Shown here piece after piece: positions 59,859 to 64,000 of a DNA stretch of 64,000 bases. A model generated the notes under the pieces. That model worked only from the letters and a program-made list of their open reading frames with translations. It did not search any database and had not been told where the DNA came from. Location: contig JACPVR010000023.1 in assembly GCA_016197405.1 (NCBI GenBank), positions 367,152 through 431,151 on the forward strand, given 5' to 3'. The DNA is from Mycobacterium sp. Its GTDB lineage: Bacteria > Actinomycetota > Actinomycetes > Mycobacteriales > Mycobacteriaceae. Within the stretch, counting starts at the first letter, position 1. Every line of letters begins with the position of its first letter. The position numbers and the translations under genes were made by a program.

Positions 59859-60545
59859 TCAGACGATGGTCTGTACGCCGTCGTTGACCACCCGGCCCGC
59901 AATCCGCACCCAACCCTCTGGGCTCCAGTGGGTTTCGATGACCGAACCACGGCCCTGGGTGATGTGCAGGTCCCGGCTGAGGTGCTCGGTGATGCGGACC
60001 GCGGCCGCGCCGGTCGCCTCGTCCTCACGGATACCGAACAGTGGAGCGAAACTGCGCGACCGGATCCGGCCGGCGTCCTTGTCGATCCAGGTCCACAGGT
60101 AGTGCTCGGCGTCGTCGGAATAGTCGTCGGGGTCGGCGGCGGCCAACTCCTCGACCGAATCGAGCTGGTGCACGCTGAACTCCGGAGCCCATTCCGCGCG
60201 TGCGGTCACCGAACAGATGTCATCGTCGTAGCCGACGGTCACGATGCCCGCCGGGACCTGCAATGTCCGGACCGGCAGACCCTGATCGCGCAGCCACCAG
60301 GCCGCACCCACCGTGGGATGGCCGGCGAACGGCAGTTCGGTTGTGGGAGTGAAGATGTGAGCATGCGCGGTGGCCGCGTCCGGCTCCGGGATATCGATGA
60401 ATATGGTTTCGCTGTAACCCAATTGGGTGGCCAGCCGCTGACGCTGCAACGGCCCGACGGCCGCGGCGTCCACCACCCCGAGGGGATTGCCGAAATTGCC
60501 TTCCGAATCGGTGAATACCCGCAGAACCGTGACGTCGATACTCAT
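59859..60545 (-). CDS. PhzF-family isomerase (Rv2716 type)
   Basis: 228 residues with the PhzF/diaminopimelate-epimerase-like fold. Start VTVLRVFTDSEGNFGNPLGV carries the family Asn-x-x-Gly/Asn loop; ATQLGYSETIFI with the catalytic Glu, TELPFAGHPTVGAAWWLRDQ and GIREDEATGAAAVRI follow. Reaction probably an isomerisation; substrate unknown. ATG follows a TAAGGT box by 7 nt, so leaderless. Confidence 0.9.
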   Translation of the reverse strand: MSIDVTVLRVFTDSEGNFGNPLGVVDAAAVGPLQRQRLATQLGYSETIFIDIPEPDAATAHAHIFTPTTELPFAGHPTVGAAWWLRDQGLPVRTLQVPAGIVTVGYDDDICSVTARAEWAPEFSVHQLDSVEELAAADPDDYSDDAEHYLWTWIDKDAGRIRSRSFAPLFGIREDEATGAAAVRITEHLSRDLHITQGRGSVIETHWSPEGWVRIAGRVVNDGVQTIV

Positions 60546-60552
60546 GCCGTCG

Positions 60553-60558
60553 ACCTTA
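60553..60558 (-). promoter_or_regulatory. -10 box of the PhzF-like gene (leaderless)
   Basis: TAAGGT on the minus strand ends 7 nt before the ATG at 60545. Confidence 0.55.
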
Positions 60559-60589
60559 CGTGGGAGCCGGCCGGCGATGGGCGCAGATG

Positions 60590-61618
60590 TCAGGTCGCGC
60601 TGCGCTCGTCGGTGCCCATGGCATCGAGGACGGCGACCTTGGTGTCCACCGACCCCGACAGCGCACCCTCGCTGATCCCGGTGCGCAGCAGCTGGCGCAG
60701 CGCGGTCTGGTCGTATTCGGCGGGTTGGGTGCTGTCGATGAACTTCTCGACGACCTCGACGAACCGGTCCGGGTCGTCATGGAACGGGAAATGCCCGGAT
60801 CGCTTGAATATCTCCAGCTGGGATCCGGGCATCGCGGCATGTGCCATCCGGGCGTGGCCCACCGGGATGACGACGTCTTCCTCGCCCCAGATGAGCTGCA
60901 CCGGCACCGATTCGGTCAAATAACATCGATCGAGCATGGTCACCACCTGGCCGCGCCAGTCCACCACGGCACGCAGCGTGCGGGTGAACGCCGACGATGC
61001 CGTCGGCTCGGGCAGGTCGCGAAGAATCCGCAGCACGTCCGGCAGGTCCCGGCCCACGCTGGTGGAGCCGAAGAGCGCACCGGCGAGCTTGCCGGCGATC
61101 TGCAGCGTGGGCAGCACCAACGGAAGCCGCAGCAGGGCGAGCGCCTCACCACCCATCGGCAGCGATGCGACCCGCAACGCGACGTTGACATCCTTGGTCA
61201 CCCCGCCGGCGCCGACCAGGATCAGGCGTTCGACGAGCTGCGGGAACTGGTAGGCGAACTGCATCGCGACCCCGCCGCCCAGCGAATGGCCGACGACGGT
61301 CACGCGCTCGATGTCGAGGACACCGAGCAGATCACGCATACCGTTGGCGTAGGCCGCCACCGAATAGTCGGCCCGCGGTTTGTCGGACTGGCCGTGCCCG
61401 AGCAGATCGGGGGCGATGACGGTGAACCGCTGGGCCAATTTGGCCTGCACGGTGTCCCACGTCGTCGAGTTGTCGCCGATGCCGTGGATCAGCAGAAGCG
61501 CCGGTCCGGATCCGGCGATGCGGAACGCACGCCGGTATCCGTGGATGGTGCGGTACTCCAGCGCCGGCGTGATCTCCCGGACTGTCCGGAGGTTGGTCTT
61601 GGTCTTGCGTTCGGTCAT
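60590..61618 (-). CDS. Alpha/beta hydrolase (Rv2715 type)
   Basis: 342 residues. Oxyanion region LLLIHGIGDNSTTWDTV, nucleophile VVGHSLGGGVAMQFAY (about residue 120), Asp in LIWGEEDVVIPVGHARM and His in FKRSGHFPFHDDPDRF form a complete triad. Homologous to meta-cleavage or epoxide hydrolase-like enzymes; substrate unknown. It is 36 nt after the PAC2 gene on the same strand, so co-transcription is likely. Confidence 0.9.
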   Translation of the reverse strand: MTERKTKTNLRTVREITPALEYRTIHGYRRAFRIAGSGPALLLIHGIGDNSTTWDTVQAKLAQRFTVIAPDLLGHGQSDKPRADYSVAAYANGMRDLLGVLDIERVTVVGHSLGGGVAMQFAYQFPQLVERLILVGAGGVTKDVNVALRVASLPMGGEALALLRLPLVLPTLQIAGKLAGALFGSTSVGRDLPDVLRILRDLPEPTASSAFTRTLRAVVDWRGQVVTMLDRCYLTESVPVQLIWGEEDVVIPVGHARMAHAAMPGSQLEIFKRSGHFPFHDDPDRFVEVVEKFIDSTQPAEYDQTALRQLLRTGISEGALSGSVDTKVAVLDAMGTDERSAT

Positions 61619-61654
61619 GAGGCCAACTCCGTTGTCGGGCCGCGCAGGCGTGGG

Positions 61655-62665
61655 TCAGGCGCTGCCGTCGTTATCCGAGAAGCCGTCGTCGAACTTCTCG
61701 TCAGCCTGTTGTGCCAGGAACCGCTCGAATTCGGCCCCGAGTTCGTCCCCACTGGGGAGGTCTTCGTCGCGGGCCAGCAGTGACCGGTTTTCCTGTGCGG
61801 CAACGAATGCATCGTACTGTCGCTCCAACGCTGTCACCACTTGAGCGACCTCCGGACTACCGGCGACCTGCTCGTCGATCTTGGCGCGGATGTCGACGGC
61901 GGCGGCTGTCAGGGCCGCCAACGGCAGTTCCAGCGAACCCGTCTTGGCGACCTGTTCCAGTAGCGCCTGGGCGGCAGCGGGGTAGTCGGTCTGGGCCAGG
62001 TAGTGCGGCACGTGCACGGTGTAGCCGACCGTCTCGTGACCGTGCTTTCCCATCCGGTATTCGAGCAGGTTGGATGCACTGCCGGGCACCTGGACCTCGC
62101 CGACCCACGGGGTGTGTTCGGCGATCAGCTCACGGTTGGTGGAGTGCGCCGTCATGGTGATCGGGCGGGTGTGCGGGACGGCCATCGGGATGGCGCCCAG
62201 GCCGATCGTGCGGCGCACGTCGAGACGCTCGGCGAGCAGGCGGACGGCGGTGACGAAGCGCTCCCAGCGCAGATCCGGTTCCATGCCTGCCAGCAGCAGA
62301 AACGGGGTGCCGACCGAGTCGTGCAGGGCGTAGAGGCTCAGTTCCGGCTCGTCGTAGGTGGTGAAGTGATCGGTCTTGAAGGTCATCACCGGCCGGCGCG
62401 AGCGGTAGTCGAGCAGTTCGTCGATCGCGAACGAGGCCACCAATTCGGTGTCGAGGGCATCTTTGAGGTGGTTGGCCGCCAGCTTGATGGCATGCCCGGC
62501 ATCGGAGAACCCTTCCAGTGCGTGGATCAGCACCGGACCCCGTCCATCCGACGATTCCAGCTGGGGAGCCGGGAATTCCAGCTCGTACATCCCGGTCGGT
62601 TCCGGCCGGTAGAACTGCCCCGGATCAGGCGTGGGGCCCGGCGTGGACGATGTGTCTTCGGTCAT
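61655..62665 (-). CDS. PAC2-family protein (Rv2714 type)
   Basis: 336 residues. PAC2 landmarks: VLIHALEGFSDAGHAIKLAA, PFLLLAGMEPDLRWERFV, IGLGAIPMAVPHTRPI, then PHYLAQTDYPAAAQALLEQV; an acidic tail closes the protein. The family includes proteasome-assembly chaperones, and actinobacterial members have a known structure but unclear role. ATG at 62665 has the strong ribosome site AAAGGAGG upstream. First gene of a unit with the hydrolase. Confidence 0.9.
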   Translation of the reverse strand: MTEDTSSTPGPTPDPGQFYRPEPTGMYELEFPAPQLESSDGRGPVLIHALEGFSDAGHAIKLAANHLKDALDTELVASFAIDELLDYRSRRPVMTFKTDHFTTYDEPELSLYALHDSVGTPFLLLAGMEPDLRWERFVTAVRLLAERLDVRRTIGLGAIPMAVPHTRPITMTAHSTNRELIAEHTPWVGEVQVPGSASNLLEYRMGKHGHETVGYTVHVPHYLAQTDYPAAAQALLEQVAKTGSLELPLAALTAAAVDIRAKIDEQVAGSPEVAQVVTALERQYDAFVAAQENRSLLARDEDLPSGDELGAEFERFLAQQADEKFDDGFSDNDGSA

Positions 62666-62828
62666 CGAAATCTCGCCTCCTTTCCGCGCGGTGAACTTCC
62701 AGTGTCTCGCAACATCACGACCAGTGCGGCGTTGACCCATACAGTGCGCCAACGCGCGGCCCGCCGCGGTGATTCCGCTGGCCGCATCACAGGACCGTAT
62801 ACAGGGTTATCAGGCATGATTGCGCGGC

Positions 62829-63608
62829 ATGCAGACCCGCTTGTCGGCATTGGCCGCGGTGTTGCTGTTGCTGCCCGCGCTGTCGTGCTCGCATGCCGCG
62901 GCTCCGGTACCCGCCGCGATCCCGCGGGCCATCCCGCAGGCGGTCCCGGTCCGGCCGGACCCGCGGATCGGGGCGCTTTTCCTCGACGGCACCGATATGC
63001 ATGCCTGCACGGCCTCGGTGCTGGACTCCACCGGCGGCGATCTGCTGCTGACGGCCGCGCACTGCATCGCAGGAGATGTCCGGGCCGATTTCCTGCCCGC
63101 CTTCGCCGGTGACTACCGGGAGGCCGACAGGTGGCAGGTGGACGCCGTCTACATCGATCCGCGGTGGGCGCGCTCCACCGATCCGCACGCCGACTACGCG
63201 ATCGTGCGGGTGCACCGCGCCGGTAGCGGCCGCATCGAGGAGGTGGTGGGCGCGGGTCTGCGGCTGGGGCCCGCGCCGGCGGCGGGCACCATGGTCACGG
63301 TCACCGGCTATCCCTACGGCGTCGGTGGGGGACCGGTGGGCTGCCAGGGGCCGACGGCGGACGCGACCGGGGCACAGGCCGGCTTCCCGCTGCTCAGTTG
63401 CGCGGGACTGGTCGACGGGACCAGCGGCGCACCCTGGGTCTCCGGCTCGACGATCCGCGGGCTGACAGGCGGATACGACCGCGGCGGCTGCGATGACGAT
63501 GTGTCGTTCTCGGCGCCGTTCGACGCCAACATCGAACGGCTGCTGGCGCGCGCACAGGCCGGTGGCCCGGGGGATATCGCCCCGAACACCTACAGCGACA
63601 CGTGCTGA
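62829..63608 (+). CDS. Exported trypsin-like serine protease
   Basis: 259 residues. Signal peptide with hydrophobic core (LSALAAVLLLLPALSC); the Cys could be a lipidation site though the lipobox is not canonical. S1 triad: His in LLTAAHCIAG, Asp in HADYAIVRVHR and Ser in VDGTSGAPWVSG. Cysteine pairs (CTASV...AAHC; C in LLSCAGL and RGGCDDD) suggest disulfides. ATG at 62829 used; a TTG 9 nt upstream is an alternative. Convergent with sthA, 3 nt apart. Target unknown. Confidence 0.88.
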   Translation: MQTRLSALAAVLLLLPALSCSHAAAPVPAAIPRAIPQAVPVRPDPRIGALFLDGTDMHACTASVLDSTGGDLLLTAAHCIAGDVRADFLPAFAGDYREADRWQVDAVYIDPRWARSTDPHADYAIVRVHRAGSGRIEEVVGAGLRLGPAPAAGTMVTVTGYPYGVGGGPVGCQGPTADATGAQAGFPLLSCAGLVDGTSGAPWVSGSTIRGLTGGYDRGGCDDDVSFSAPFDANIERLLARAQAGGPGDIAPNTYSDTC

Positions 63609-63611
63609 GCG

Positions 63612-64000
63612 CTAGCGCGCCTTGAACTGGCTCAACGCCCGCAGCTTGTTCATCACGTCGAGCGCGGCCACCTTGTAGGCCTCGGAGAACGTCGGATAGT
63701 TGAAGACCGCGTTGACCAGGTATTCGACGGTGCCTCCGCAGCCCATCACGGCCTGGCCGATATGCACCAGCTCGGTGGCGGCGGTGCCGAAGATGTGCAC
63801 GCCGAGGATCTTGAGATCTTCGGTCGACACCAGCAGTTTGAGCATGCCGTAGGAGTCGCCGGCGATCTGGCCGCGGGCCAGCTCGCGATACCGGGACACC
63901 CCGACCTCGTAGGGGATGGAGTCCTTGGTCAGGTCGACCTCGGTGGCCCCGACGTAGGACACCTCGGGAATGGAGTAGATACCGATCGGCTGGATGTCCA
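63612..64000 (-). CDS. sthA: Soluble pyridine nucleotide transhydrogenase, C-terminal part (gene runs off the right edge)
   Basis: About 129 C-terminal residues of a flavoprotein disulfide-reductase fold. The dimerisation domain includes GIYSIPEVSYVGATEVDLTK, ARGQIAGDSYGMLKLLVSTE and IFGTAATELVHIGQAVMGCG, matching SthA (Rv2713), which balances NADH and NADPH pools. The FAD and NAD domains lie outside the window. Confidence 0.93.
   Translation of the reverse strand, partial: DIQPIGIYSIPEVSYVGATEVDLTKDSIPYEVGVSRYRELARGQIAGDSYGMLKLLVSTEDLKILGVHIFGTAATELVHIGQAVMGCGGTVEYLVNAVFNYPTFSEAYKVAALDVMNKLRALSQFKAR

Overview
The window is chromosomal DNA from a fast-growing mycobacterium (Mycolicibacterium-like). 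Evidence: very high GC, many GTG starts, a 35-kDa antigen/PspA locus with ClgR, a PafBC-type recA promoter, a DUF3046 gene before recA, a PE-PPE-domain esterase, a mycofactocin-coupled SDR and REP13E12-type HNH protein. Gene order matches, from memory and in reverse, M. tuberculosis H37Rv Rv2780 (ald) down to Rv2713 (sthA), with several insertions. The genus call is inference.

Layout. 1-2586: 5' part of ald, its regulator aldR, and a DUF222/HNH (13E12) protein. 2691-4326: dapB operon. 4323-9782: accessory block with a TetR/flavin monooxygenase pair around an operator, an SDR/XRE pair, a membrane protein and a CitE-like lyase. 9826-17080: dienelactone hydrolase-like enzyme, thyA-dfrA-YcaQ-like operon, deaminase, thyX, then dapA-rnj. 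17097-19115: methyltransferase, mycofactocin SDR and a small monooxygenase. 19308-26791: ftsK, argA, pgsA-cinA, and the envelope-stress set clgR-pspA-pspM, followed by ephG. 26842-29923: glycosyltransferase, DUF3046, intein-free recA and recX. 29934-34468: DUF1254 gene and a gluABCD glutamate importer, which look inserted relative to H37Rv. 34573-43069: miaB, DUF349 protein, EamA transporter, miaA, dapF, hflX.

43149-54210 is the main accessory block, lying between hflX and fadE20, which are adjacent in H37Rv. It holds a membrane protein/winged-helix operon with two tandem operators, a PE-PPE esterase, a thiolase-fold/OB-fold/didomain acyl-CoA dehydrogenase/TetR operon that resembles the aldolase step of steroid side-chain degradation, and a molybdenum oxidoreductase-TetR-Rieske oxygenase unit with a 26-bp operator. 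54319-64000 returns to conserved order: fadE20, an LGFP-repeat protein, lexA with a divergent LysM (ChiZ-like) gene, nrdR, phzF-like, hydrolase, PAC2, a trypsin-like protease and the 3' end of sthA.

Themes: lysine/peptidoglycan precursor synthesis (dapA, dapB, dapF), thymidylate supply (thyA, thyX, dfrA), SOS response (recA, recX, lexA, chiZ), tRNA A37 modification (miaA, miaB) and envelope stress. Eighteen genes have a TANNNT box 6-7 nt before the start codon, which predicts leaderless mRNAs. No gene-free stretch exceeds 300 bases; the largest gaps (38009-38217 and 58549-58789) hold a structured leader and a LexA-box cluster. I see no tRNA, rRNA, CRISPR array, insertion sequence or prophage. 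Start codons, operators and promoters were read by eye.
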